From Streptomyces sp. NBRC 110611 (lineage in GTDB: Bacteria > Actinomycetota > Actinomycetes > Streptomycetales > Streptomycetaceae), in contig NZ_BBUY01000026.1 in the NCBI RefSeq assembly GCF_001590865.1, positions 1 through 39,432 on the forward strand: a DNA stretch of 39,432 bases, given 5' to 3'. Made by a program: the position numbers and the translations under genes. The first letter of the stretch is position 1. Each line of letters starts with the position of its first letter. The notes under the pieces are model-generated. The model searched no databases, was not told the origin of the DNA, and saw only the letters and a program-made list of their open reading frames with translations. Of the stretch, positions 17,039-24,557 are shown piece by piece.

Positions 17039-17360
17039 TGTCCCCCGCCCGATGGCCCCACCACGCGGTAACCGAAGCCATATAGCCATATGATCGCAGA
17101 CGGTAATCCGGGTATCCCGTGAAGTCTCCTGGCGCCAGGGTGTCTTCGGCCATGTCCGGCCGGGGGCCCGTGGGCCGAGGGGAGCACCTGGTCGCAGCGC
17201 GGCGCCCGGAGCGGCGGCCTTCGGCGCCGGGTGTCACCCGGAGGGCGGCACGGACGCGGCGCGTCACGGGACGAATGCGCGGTATTTCACAATACCTTTC
17301 ATTAACTGTATGGAATCGATCGATTACCGATCGAATCTGTTCATCCTATCCGGAGATGAC
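17039..17360. promoter_or_regulatory. Divergent AT-richer intergenic region with palindromes
   Basis: About 320 bases between the SLATT remnant and a secreted-protein gene. The right part is unusually AT-rich for the window and has GGTATT-TCAC-AATACC (17281-17296), a perfect 12-bp palindrome AATCGATCGATT (17314-17325) and a second CGATCGAATC half (17329-17338). These look like operator or promoter elements for the secreted-protein gene. Confidence 0.55.
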
Positions 17361-17771
17361 ATGCACAAGCACCGTAAAGCTGCCGCCGTGGCAGCCGCCC
17401 TCGTCGGTATCGGCCTCCTCGGCACCGGCCCGGCCTACGCCGGTGGCGGGAAGGACGGCGACAACCACCGCCGCGCCCAGTCGCACCGCGTCGAAGCCCC
17501 CCAGCAGCAGTCGAGCCGCCAAGCCCCGCAACCGCAGCAGTGGAGCGGCGACCGCCGTCACCACAAGTCACACGGCCACCGCCGGGTCGAGATCCGCCAG
17601 AGCACCTCGTGCCGGACGCACGAGGCGAACGTCGATGTGCTCGGCAACGTCAGCATCCTCGATGGCCTGTTGGGCAACGCGGGCGGCGGCAAGCGCCACC
17701 ATCACCACCCGGACGGGCAGTCCACCGGCATCGGCACGACCGAGGGGTGCAACAACGTCTTCCGCGGCTGA
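17361..17771 (+). CDS. Small secreted protein of unknown function
   Basis: 136 residues from ATG at 17361, behind GGAG six bases upstream. A Sec signal peptide is evident: MHKHRKAAAVAAALVGIGLL followed by GTGPAYA and cleavage before GGGKDGDNH. The mature protein is very hydrophilic, rich in His, Arg and Gln (QQQSSRQAPQPQQ; KRHHHHPDG). Its C-terminal part has two Cys, STSCRTHEANVDVLGNVSIL and GTTEGCNNVFRG, likely forming one disulfide. This C-terminal pattern recalls small surface proteins of Streptomyces but I cannot name a family; it lacks a chaplin domain. Confidence 0.7.
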   Translation: MHKHRKAAAVAAALVGIGLLGTGPAYAGGGKDGDNHRRAQSHRVEAPQQQSSRQAPQPQQWSGDRRHHKSHGHRRVEIRQSTSCRTHEANVDVLGNVSILDGLLGNAGGGKRHHHHPDGQSTGIGTTEGCNNVFRG

Positions 17772-17776
17772 GAGAA

Positions 17777-17817
17777 CCGGGCCCCGGTCCGAGCCGCAGG
17801 CGCGGCGCCGGGGCCCG
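17777..17817. terminator. Bidirectional terminator hairpin
   Basis: CCGGGCCCCGG (17777-17787) pairs with CCGGGGCCCG (17808-17817) across a 20-base loop, between the convergent secreted-protein gene and the aminoethylphosphonate operon. Confidence 0.65.
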
Positions 17818-17849
17818 TTCCCGGCCTTCGGGCGTTCCCGGCCTTCGGG
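17816..17849. repeat. Perfect 17-bp tandem repeat
   Basis: CGTTCCCGGCCTTCGGG is present twice head to tail (17816-17832 and 17833-17849). Each unit can fold as CCCG-GCCTT-CGGG, so the pair may reinforce termination. Confidence 0.85.
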
Positions 17850-17882
17850 ACGGCACCGTGAGCTACTGCCCCGAGTACGCGG

Positions 17883-18959
17883 TCAGCTGCCGGTCGCGGA
17901 CTTCCAGGCTTCTGTGTAGGTTTCGAGGTTCCTGTTGATGTCCGCCCAGTCCGGGGTGAAGATCTCCACGCCCTGCATGATCGCGGCGAGCCTGGCGGCG
18001 TTCCCGTCGGTCGCCTTGATATCGGTGCGGGCCGGAAAGCCGCCGCTGGTCTCACTGATCTGCTCTTGGACCTGCCGACTGAGCAGGTAGTCCAGGAGCT
18101 TCCGGCCGTTTTCGCGGTGCGGGGCGCCGTGCGCCAGTCCGGCCGTGTACGGGAGGGCGAAGGACGTGGGCTTGCCGCCGCTCCTGGCCGGGAACCAGAT
18201 GCCGAGGTTCGGCATGGACGCGGACTGGGCGACGTTCATCTGGACGTCACCGTTGGCGACCAGCAGCTCGCCCTTGTCGGTCTTGGGTGCCAGCTTGCTG
18301 GTGGAGGAGGCCGGACCGACGTTGTTGGCCTGGAGCTTCTTCAGGTACTCCATGGCCGCCTCCTTGCCTCCGAAGTCGTGCATGGCCTTGATGAGGACGG
18401 CCGTGCCGTCACCGGCGACGCCTGGTGTGGAGTACTGGAGCCTGCCGTTGAACTTCTTGTCCAGCAGGGCCTCCCAGGTCTTGGGCGACTCCGCCAGGTG
18501 CTTCTTGTTGTAGATGAATCCGACGTAGTTGTTGACGATCGGCGTCCATGTGCCGTCGGGTGACCTGCCCGCGCGCGCCGTCTTTTCGGCGTTCTTCGGC
18601 GTGTACTTCGCCAGCAGGCCCTTGCCGTCGGCCTGCTGGATGAAAGGGGGCAGGGTGACCAGCACATCGGCCTGGGGATTGGTCTTCTCACGGGTGGCGC
18701 GCTGCACTATTTCCCCGGAGCCGCCCTCGACATACCTGACCTTGATTCCGGTCTTCTTCTCGAAGCCGGTGAAGACCTTGTCGTAGAAGCCGCCGCCGTT
18801 CTCGCCCTTGAGGCCGTCGGCGCTGTACACGGTGACGGTACGCGCATCGGAGCCGGCCGGGGATCCGCCTCCGCAGGCGGCGAGGGTGCCGACGAGGGCG
18901 AGGCCGCCGAGGACGGCGAAGGTGACGGCGGCGGCAGCGGGCCTGTTGCGGCGCTTCAT
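17883..18959 (-). CDS. phnS: 2-aminoethylphosphonate ABC transporter, substrate-binding lipoprotein
   Basis: 358 residues from ATG at 18959 (GAAGGA upstream). A lipoprotein signal ends in LAAC at residues 26-29. The mature protein follows the PhnS pattern closely: TVTVYSADGLKGENGGGFYD, GIKVRYVEGGSGEIVQRATR, PQADVLVTLPPFIQQADGKG, YSTPGVAGDGTAV, LKKLQANNVGPASSTSKL, ANGDVQMNVAQ and SGGFPARTDIKATDG. It captures 2-aminoethylphosphonate outside the membrane for the adjacent permeases. Last gene of the operon, 40 bases after the second permease. Confidence 0.92.
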   Translation of the reverse strand: MKRRNRPAAAAVTFAVLGGLALVGTLAACGGGSPAGSDARTVTVYSADGLKGENGGGFYDKVFTGFEKKTGIKVRYVEGGSGEIVQRATREKTNPQADVLVTLPPFIQQADGKGLLAKYTPKNAEKTARAGRSPDGTWTPIVNNYVGFIYNKKHLAESPKTWEALLDKKFNGRLQYSTPGVAGDGTAVLIKAMHDFGGKEAAMEYLKKLQANNVGPASSTSKLAPKTDKGELLVANGDVQMNVAQSASMPNLGIWFPARSGGKPTSFALPYTAGLAHGAPHRENGRKLLDYLLSRQVQEQISETSGGFPARTDIKATDGNAARLAAIMQGVEIFTPDWADINRNLETYTEAWKSATGS

Positions 18960-18999
18960 GGCGGTGTTGTCCTTCTCTCGCGGGGGAATGGCCAGGGGC

Positions 19000-19797
19000 T
19001 CATCGGTAGGTGGCTCTGGTGCGGATGCGGGAGACGGCGAGCAGCACCAGCAGTGTCGTCGCCATGAGCACGACCGCGACGGCGGAGCCGGTGAACAGCG
19101 CGCCCCGGTCGGTGGCCGTGAAGATCTGGACCGGGAGGGGCACCCAGTCCGGGGGGTAGAGCATCATCGTGGCGCTCAGCTCACCCATGGACAGGGCGAA
19201 GCACAGGCAGGCCGCGGCGTTGAGGGAGGGCAGCAGCAGGGGGATCCTGACCCGCCACAGCACGTACCAGGGGCGGGCCCCGAGGCCGGCCGCGGCCTGC
19301 TCGTAGGCCGGGTCCAGCCGCCGGACGGCGGCCCCGACCGACTGGTAGGCGAAGGCGGTGACCAGCACCGTGTGGGCGATGACCACGATCCAGGCGGTGC
19401 CGTTGAGCAGTATCGGCGGCTGGCTGAAGGCGACCAGCACGGCCAGGCCGACGGCCACCGACGGGACCGCGACCGGCAGCATGAACAGCGTCTCCAGCAC
19501 TCTCCGGGCCCGGTTGCCGAGGGCGGCCGCCGCCAGTGCGGCCCAGCCTCCCATCGTCAGCGCCAGCAGGCTGGCACCGATCGCCGTGGTCAGGCTCGTG
19601 ACCAGCGCCTGCAGCGACTCGCCCCGCGTGGCGGCGACGTAGTTGTCCAGGGTCGGTCCCGACGGCAGGACACCGGACCAGTGCGTGGCGAAGGACGCCG
19701 CCGCGATGAAGGCCAGCGGCAGGGCGAAGACCGGCAGGGCGAGGCCGAAGAAGACGGCCCAGGTCGCCCAGCGGCCCGTACGGCTATGCACCAGCAC
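19000..19797 (-). CDS. phnV: 2-aminoethylphosphonate ABC transporter permease (PhnV-type)
   Basis: 265 residues from GTG at 19797, overlapping the previous permease by 14 bases. Six membrane helices are visible (WATWAVFFGLALPVFALPLA, LTTAIGASLLALTMGGWAAL, LFMLPVAVPSVAVGLAVLV, IVVIAHTVLVTAFAYQSVG, NAAACLCFALSMGELSATM, SAVAVVLMATTLLVLLAV). The binding-protein-dependent transport motif EQAAAGLGARPWYVLWRVRIP (EAA loop, contacting the ATPase) is intact. Partner of the upstream permease in the importer. Confidence 0.9.
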   Translation of the reverse strand: MLVHSRTGRWATWAVFFGLALPVFALPLAFIAAASFATHWSGVLPSGPTLDNYVAATRGESLQALVTSLTTAIGASLLALTMGGWAALAAAALGNRARRVLETLFMLPVAVPSVAVGLAVLVAFSQPPILLNGTAWIVVIAHTVLVTAFAYQSVGAAVRRLDPAYEQAAAGLGARPWYVLWRVRIPLLLPSLNAAACLCFALSMGELSATMMLYPPDWVPLPVQIFTATDRGALFTGSAVAVVLMATTLLVLLAVSRIRTRATYR

Positions 19798-20638
19798 GTC
19801 GGCTCACCGTCCTGTAGAGGCCGTACAGGCCCACGGAGATCGCGATGTTGATCACCGCCACGACACAGGCGGCCGGGTAGTCGGATTCGAGCACGGCCTT
19901 GCTGTAGACGAGCACCGGCAGGGTGGTGACGCCCTTGGCGCCGGTGAACAGCACGATGCCGAACTCGTTGAGGCACAGGACGAGCACCAGACTTCCGCCC
20001 GCCGCCAGCGCCGGCAGCGCCTCGGGCAGGATCACCTGACGCACGATCCGTGCGGGCCGCGCGCCGAGGGCGGACGCCGCTTCCAGCTGCGCCGTATCCA
20101 GCTGGGAGAAGGCCGCGAGCAAGGGCCGCAGCACGAACGGTGTGAAGTAGGTGATCTCGGCGAGCAGTACGCCCCAGGGTGTGGTCAGGAACTGGAAGGG
20201 GCCGCTCGCGGCGCCGGTGACGTCGGTCCAGAGGCCGTTGGCGATGCCCATCGTGCCGTAGAGGAACAGCAGGGCGAGAGTGATCAGAAAGGAGGGGAAG
20301 GAGAGGAAGACGTCGATGAGCGTGGTGACCGCCTTGCCTCCGGGGAACGGGACGAAGGCGATGATCAGGGCGAGGACGAAGCCCAGCAGCAGACAGCCGG
20401 CGGTGGATCCCACGGCCAGCCACACCGTGGTCCCGAGCGCTTCCCGGAACGCCTCGGAGGCGAGGATCTTCCGGTAGGGCTGGAGCGAGGTCTCGCCCGC
20501 CGCGGTGGTGAAGGACTGCTGGAGGACCAGCGTGAGGGGGTAGAGGAAGACGAGTCCGAGGACCGCGACGGGCGGCAGGGCCCAGACGAACCGCGGCACC
20601 GAACGCACTGAGCGCACTGAGCGCACCGTGCTAGACAT
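19784..20638 (-). CDS. phnU: 2-aminoethylphosphonate ABC transporter permease (PhnU-type)
   Basis: 284 residues from ATG at 20638, overlapping the ATPase gene by eight bases; a start at 20653 is less likely. Begins with VRSVRSVRS, encoded by a nine-base tandem repeat (about 20604-20628), then six membrane helices (first LPPVAVLGLVFLYPLTLVLQ). The EAA loop LEAASALGARPARIVRQVIL is present, as is SLVLVLCLNEFGIVLFTGAK. Forms the membrane channel together with the PhnV-type protein. Confidence 0.9.
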   Translation of the reverse strand: MSSTVRSVRSVRSVPRFVWALPPVAVLGLVFLYPLTLVLQQSFTTAAGETSLQPYRKILASEAFREALGTTVWLAVGSTAGCLLLGFVLALIIAFVPFPGGKAVTTLIDVFLSFPSFLITLALLFLYGTMGIANGLWTDVTGAASGPFQFLTTPWGVLLAEITYFTPFVLRPLLAAFSQLDTAQLEAASALGARPARIVRQVILPEALPALAAGGSLVLVLCLNEFGIVLFTGAKGVTTLPVLVYSKAVLESDYPAACVVAVINIAISVGLYGLYRTVSRRAGA

Positions 20639-21698
20639 CGGCCACTCCCGCACCGATCAGCACGGCGTCCTCGGCGGCGAAGTGCAAGGTCACTTCGTCG
20701 CCCGGTGCGGGGGATTCCCGCAGCTCCCGCAGGTCGGCCTTGAGGCGCCGGCCGGCCACGTCCACGTACAGACGGTGGGTGGCGCCGCGCCACTGGACCT
20801 CGGCGATCGCGCCGCGCAGCGGGTTGGGGCCGTCTCCGAGACCGACGAGGTGCGGGCGTACGCACAGCGTGGCGCTCGCCCCGTGCGTGGCGTCGCCGGT
20901 GGCGACCGACAGCCGGGTGCCCGCGAAATCCACCGTGCCCGCGGGCCCCACCGTCACCGGAAGGAGGTTGGCGTTGCCCACGAACGACGCGGTGAACTCG
21001 GTGCGCGGGTGGCGGTACAGCTGTTGCGGTGTGCCGCAGTCCCGCAGCCGGGCCCGGTCCAGGACGGCGATACGGTCCGCGAGGGTCAGTGCCTCGACCT
21101 GGTCGTGGGTGACGTACAGCATGGACACCTCGGGCAGTTCCCGGTGCAGCCGGGCGAGTTCGGCGAGCAGGTCCGAGCGGAGCCGGGCATCGAGCGCGGA
21201 GAGCGGCTCGTCCAGGAGGAGGACCTTAGGGCGGATGGCGAGGGCGCGGGCGAGGGCGACCCGCTGCTGCTGCCCGCCGGAGAGCTCCCTCGGGTAACGC
21301 CTGGCGTAGTCGGCCATACCGGTCATGTCCAGGGCCTCGGCGACCCGTGCGGCGATCTGCTCCCGGGGCACCTTCCGGGCCCGCAGCCCGAAGGCGACGT
21401 TGCCGGCCACCCGCAAGTGCGGGAAGAGCGCGTACTGCTGGACGACCATGCCGGTGCCGCGCCGGTACGGTGGCAGTCCGGTGACGTCCCGGCCACCGAT
21501 CAGGACGCGTCCCGAGGCGGGCCGGACGAATCCGGCGACCGCCCGCAGTGCGGTGGTCTTGCCCGAGCCGGACGGTCCGAGCAGGGCCATCACCTCGCCG
21601 GGTGCCACGGTCAGGTCGAAGTCCTCCAGGACCGGGTGTTTTCCGTAGGCCACGGAGACGCCCTCGAAGCGGACGCCGGCTTCGGAGGTGCCGGCCAT
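20631..21698 (-). CDS. phnT: 2-aminoethylphosphonate ABC transporter ATP-binding protein (PhnT-type)
   Basis: 355 residues from ATG at 21698, one base after the stop of the upstream gene. All nucleotide-binding motifs are present: Walker A GPSGSGKT, Q-loop VVQQYALFPH, signature LSGGQQQR, Walker B VLLLDEPLSALD and switch YVTHDQVEAL. The C-terminal 100 residues form a TOBE-type regulatory domain, as in spermidine/putrescine- and PhnT-type ATPases. Drives uptake through the two permeases. Confidence 0.93.
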   Translation of the reverse strand: MAGTSEAGVRFEGVSVAYGKHPVLEDFDLTVAPGEVMALLGPSGSGKTTALRAVAGFVRPASGRVLIGGRDVTGLPPYRRGTGMVVQQYALFPHLRVAGNVAFGLRARKVPREQIAARVAEALDMTGMADYARRYPRELSGGQQQRVALARALAIRPKVLLLDEPLSALDARLRSDLLAELARLHRELPEVSMLYVTHDQVEALTLADRIAVLDRARLRDCGTPQQLYRHPRTEFTASFVGNANLLPVTVGPAGTVDFAGTRLSVATGDATHGASATLCVRPHLVGLGDGPNPLRGAIAEVQWRGATHRLYVDVAGRRLKADLRELRESPAPGDEVTLHFAAEDAVLIGAGVADV

Positions 21699-21699
21699 C

Positions 21700-22434
21700 T
21701 CACTCCCCTCCGATCAGGGAGGGGAGTTCGGCAACCGAGGTCAGGACGTGAGTGGCGCCGGAGTCCCACAGCGTCTGTGCGCGGTGTGCTCCGGTCAGTA
21801 CCCCGGCCACGAGGCCGGCCCCCGCGCGGTGTCCGGCGAGCATGTCCGAGGACGTGTCGCCGACGGCCGCGATCTGGCGGACGGAGTCCGCCGCGCGGGT
21901 GCGCAGCAGCGCGGTGAGGAGCAGGTCCGGGTACGGGCGCCCGCGGCCGCCCGCGTCGGCCGGGCAGAGCGTCAGGTCGGCCAGGTCGCGCCAGCCGAGC
22001 GCGGTGAGGATCGCGTCCTGTGTGACGCGGGCGAAACCGGTGGTCAGTACGGTGGTCAGGCCGGCTTCGCGCATCGTCTCGATGGCTTCACGAGCGCCGG
22101 GTACGGGTGCGATACAGCCGCCGTCGACCAGTTCCCCGTATGCCGCCTCGAAGGCGGTGTTGGCCCGCTGGGCGGTCGTCTCGTCGTCGAAGAGGTGCCG
22201 GAAGACGGAGATCTTGGACTCGCCCATGGTGGCACGGACGTGGTCCAACATCCGCGCGTGGCCGGCGCTGTCCGGTGCGACGCCCAGGCGCTGGGCCGCG
22301 GCGCTGAACGCCTGCGCGACCAGGCCGCCGTCGGCGACGGTGGTGCCCGCCATGTCCAGCACCACGAGGGACGTACGTGGGGACGTACCTGAGGAGGTGC
22401 GTGCGGAAGTGCGTTCCGGCAACGCGCTCACCAT
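21700..22434 (-). CDS. PhnX-like HAD-superfamily phosphonatase-type hydrolase
   Basis: 244 residues from ATG at 22434 (or GTG at 22431, which would give a GTGA overlap with the FAD gene). The HAD nucleophile motif VVLDMAGTTV has Asp27. The cap segment TMGESKISVFRHL carries Lys74, the position of the Schiff-base lysine of phosphonoacetaldehyde hydrolase. Motif II is TTGFARV and motif III-IV is AVGDTSSDMLAG. This matches the PhnX-like family (TIGR03351) found in aminoethylphosphonate operons. It probably breaks the C-P bond of phosphonoacetaldehyde to acetaldehyde and phosphate. A run of Arg/Thr/Ser at residues 8-21 precedes the domain. Confidence 0.88.
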   Translation of the reverse strand: MVSALPERTSARTSSGTSPRTSLVVLDMAGTTVADGGLVAQAFSAAAQRLGVAPDSAGHARMLDHVRATMGESKISVFRHLFDDETTAQRANTAFEAAYGELVDGGCIAPVPGAREAIETMREAGLTTVLTTGFARVTQDAILTALGWRDLADLTLCPADAGGRGRPYPDLLLTALLRTRAADSVRQIAAVGDTSSDMLAGHRAGAGLVAGVLTGAHRAQTLWDSGATHVLTSVAELPSLIGGE

Positions 22435-23549
22435 CCCAGTTCGTGCGCGGTCGTTTCGGCTATCGCCGGGGCGCAGGTCATGCCGCGGCCGCCGGGCCCG
22501 GTGACCAGCCAGACCCCGTCGCGGGCCTGCTGCCGGTGAACGATGCGGGAAGCGTCGGTGCACTGCGCGTACGCCCCCGCCCAGCGGTGGCGGATCCTGG
22601 GCAGCGGCCTGCCGAGGATCGCTGCGACGACGGTGGCCAGGTGCTCGTACGGCTCCTCGACCACGTCGAAGGCGAAGGGCGCCTCGTACTCGTGGGTGTC
22701 GCCGATGGTCAGCGAGCCGTCGGTACGCTGCACCATCAGCAGTTGCATCCGGTGCTCGGCGGCGGTCGGCGGCTGGGCCTGTGCCACGGCGAGGGCGTTC
22801 AGCGCGTCGCTCGCGTAAGCGGGGTAGTAGCGGAAGCTGTCGGCGTCGGCGACGGAGGTGGTCAGCGCCTCTCCGAGCGGGTCGGTCTGCATCATCTGCA
22901 GGCGTACGCGCCGCACCGGCAGGTCCGGGATCAGCTCGCGGACCAGCCCGCCGAGCCACGCGCCGGTGCACAGCACCACCACGTCGCCGCGGTGGACCTC
23001 GCCGTGATCGTCGCGTACGGCGCTCGCCCCCACCACCTCGCGTACCTCTCGCCCGCCGAGGAAGGTGTAGCGGCCGGAGGTCAACAGGGCGTCTTTCAGT
23101 ACGCGTTGGGCGGTGCGCGGTTCGACCGCGGCGTCCCGCTCGCACCAGAGAGCGCCGAGGTGGTCACCACGCAGCGCGGGGTTCCGCTCGCGGACCTCGG
23201 CCGGCCCCAGGAGCTCCCAGCCGCGGGCGGCGGCGTCGGGGCGCCGGGTGGCGGCCTCGGCGACGGCCCGCTCGGCCTCGTTGCGGACGACGGTGAGCGA
23301 TCCGATGGCCCGGAAGCCCAGTTCGGGGAGGTCTGCTCCGATGCCCTCCCACAGTTCGCGGGCGCGCAGGGCGGTTGCCAGTTCCTCACCGCCGGCGCGG
23401 CCGCTGATCCAGATCTGCCCGAAATTGCGGACCGAGGCGCCCCGTGCCTCGGCCTCGCGCTCGATGTGGACCACCGCGTGGCCACGTTGAACTGCCTGCC
23501 AGGCGTGCATGGTTCCCAGCACACCGGCCCCGACGACTATGACTCGCAT
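22428..23549 (-). CDS. FAD-dependent oxidoreductase of the aminoethylphosphonate operon (TIGR03364-type)
   Basis: 373 residues from ATG at 23549; no good Shine-Dalgarno site precedes it, so start efficiency is unclear. MRVIVVGAGVLGTMHAWQAV is the FAD-binding GxGxxG fold of the DAO (glycine/D-amino-acid oxidase) family. VRNFGQIW, VLCTGAWLGGL and the end WLVTGPGGRGMTCAPAIAET are as in the TIGR03364 group, which is typically encoded beside a PhnX-like hydrolase. It likely oxidises 2-aminoethylphosphonate, or an N-methylated or related form, to phosphonoacetaldehyde. That would replace the PhnW transaminase, which is absent here. First structural gene of the operon. Confidence 0.87.
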   Translation of the reverse strand: MRVIVVGAGVLGTMHAWQAVQRGHAVVHIEREAEARGASVRNFGQIWISGRAGGEELATALRARELWEGIGADLPELGFRAIGSLTVVRNEAERAVAEAATRRPDAAARGWELLGPAEVRERNPALRGDHLGALWCERDAAVEPRTAQRVLKDALLTSGRYTFLGGREVREVVGASAVRDDHGEVHRGDVVVLCTGAWLGGLVRELIPDLPVRRVRLQMMQTDPLGEALTTSVADADSFRYYPAYASDALNALAVAQAQPPTAAEHRMQLLMVQRTDGSLTIGDTHEYEAPFAFDVVEEPYEHLATVVAAILGRPLPRIRHRWAGAYAQCTDASRIVHRQQARDGVWLVTGPGGRGMTCAPAIAETTAHELGW

Positions 23550-23697
23550 GACCACGACGTTCGGCGAGCCCGGTGAACGCACCTGACCCAAAAGGCGACG
23601 GGGAGGCCAACAGCCCTCCAATACCGGCAAAGACCGGTTACCGTCTCGTTATCAAGTGGCGGGTGCCGCCACCTCAGCGCGTCAGCGCGTCAGTTCC
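23550..23697 (-). promoter_or_regulatory. Promoter region of the aminoethylphosphonate operon
   Basis: The 148 bases between the regulator and the first catabolic gene hold a hairpin GTGGCGG-GTG-CCGCCAC (23656-23672), probably the regulator's terminator. Next comes an ACCGG-CAAAGA-CCGGT inverted repeat (about 23620-23640), a candidate operator. A GTTCACC heptamer (minus strand, 23572-23578) resembles half of a Streptomyces PHO box but lacks a good second copy. Confidence 0.4.
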
Positions 23698-24465
23698 TCA
23701 CCGGGGAACGGCGTCCAGGTGCGTGGTGAAGGAGAACCGGTCGCCCCGGTACAACGACCTGACCCGTTCCAGCGGCCGGCCCCGCGTGTCGCGCGAGTGG
23801 CGGTGGATCAGCAGCATCGGCAGCGCGGGCGGCGTTCCGATCAGCAGGGCCTCGCGTGGGGTGGCCAGCACCGTCTCCAGCCGCTCGTCCGCACCTCCGA
23901 AGCCGATCCCCAGCCGGTCGTCGAGGTAGGCGTAGAAGGACGAGTGGGGATCGAAATCGGTATCCAGCCGGGGCACCCGCTCGACGGCGACATAGGTGCT
24001 CTCCAGCCCGACCCGTTCGTCATCGGCGAGCAGCACCCGCTCCAAGTGCCATACGGGATCCCCCACATGAAGCTGCAACTCGCTCGCGAGGGCCTGCGAG
24101 CAGGGGAAGCGGTCCAGCCCGATCAGGCGGCGCCCCGGCCGCTTGCCCTCCCTGCGCACGCCCTCGGTGTAGCTCACCAGCGACAGTGGCTGCTCCAGCT
24201 TGGGGCCCGCCACGACCGTGCCCCGCCCCAGCCGTCGCACCCGCCCCTCCAGGAGCAGTTCCCGCAGGGCTTGGCGCACGGTCTCCCGGGAGGTCGCGAA
24301 CCGCAGCGCGAGGTCACGCTCGGTGGGCAACAGCCCGCCCTCGCCCAGCTCGTCGAGCAGTTCCGCGACGCCGACCTTCACCGCGTAGTACTTCGGGATA
24401 CGTCCATGCTCGGGAATTCCGGACCGGATCGGGGCACCGGGTGCCTGGTCCTTCAGATAGTCCAC
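23698..24465 (-). CDS. GntR-family (HutC/UTRA) transcriptional regulator of the phosphonate operon
   Basis: 255 residues if started at the GTG at 24465; no ATG suits the domain and no Shine-Dalgarno is seen, so translation may be leaderless. The GntR winged helix (YYAVKVGVAELLDELGEGGL, LPTERDLALRFATSRETVRQ, ALRELLLEGRVRRLGRGTVV) is followed by a UTRA ligand domain (SLVSYTEGVRREGKRPGRRL, ERVLLADDERVGLESTYVAV, ending FSFTTHLDAVP). Regulators of this subfamily are released from DNA by the substrate or a catabolite. Its start region carries three TAGTCCAC repeats that may be its own operator. Confidence 0.88.
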   Translation of the reverse strand: MDYLKDQAPGAPIRSGIPEHGRIPKYYAVKVGVAELLDELGEGGLLPTERDLALRFATSRETVRQALRELLLEGRVRRLGRGTVVAGPKLEQPLSLVSYTEGVRREGKRPGRRLIGLDRFPCSQALASELQLHVGDPVWHLERVLLADDERVGLESTYVAVERVPRLDTDFDPHSSFYAYLDDRLGIGFGGADERLETVLATPREALLIGTPPALPMLLIHRHSRDTRGRPLERVRSLYRGDRFSFTTHLDAVPR

Positions 24466-24491
24466 TAGTCCACGTCTTCCAGATAGTCCAC
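24454..24491. promoter_or_regulatory. Triple TAGTCCAC repeat at the GntR start, candidate operator
   Basis: TAGTCCAC occurs at 24458-24465 and 24466-24473 (adjacent) and again at 24484-24491; the longer CAGATAGTCCAC recurs at 24454 and 24480, 26 bases apart. The joined copies contain an ACTAGT centre. The repeats cover the GntR start codon and lie about 70 bases before the divergent SLATT gene. Confidence 0.55.
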
Positions 24492-24557
24492 GCGCGAATC
24501 CTCGCACCCCCCACAATGGACGGGGCACGGAAGGTCGACCGGTCGGAGGGGCGCGCG

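Noticed and set aside
17361..17771. Chaplin or rodlin assignment for the small secreted protein
   Set aside because: The chaplin core GN-x-IQVPV-like motif is absent and the Cys spacing differs.
21700..23145. A 481-residue protein comprising the HAD hydrolase with a long N-terminal extension
   Set aside because: The extension is the out-of-frame shadow of the FAD oxidoreductase; the hydrolase has its own start at 22434 overlapping the FAD stop.
23565..23585. PHO box before the aminoethylphosphonate operon
   Set aside because: Only one GTTCACC heptamer is good and it is about 23 bases from the start codon; the second repeat is too weak.
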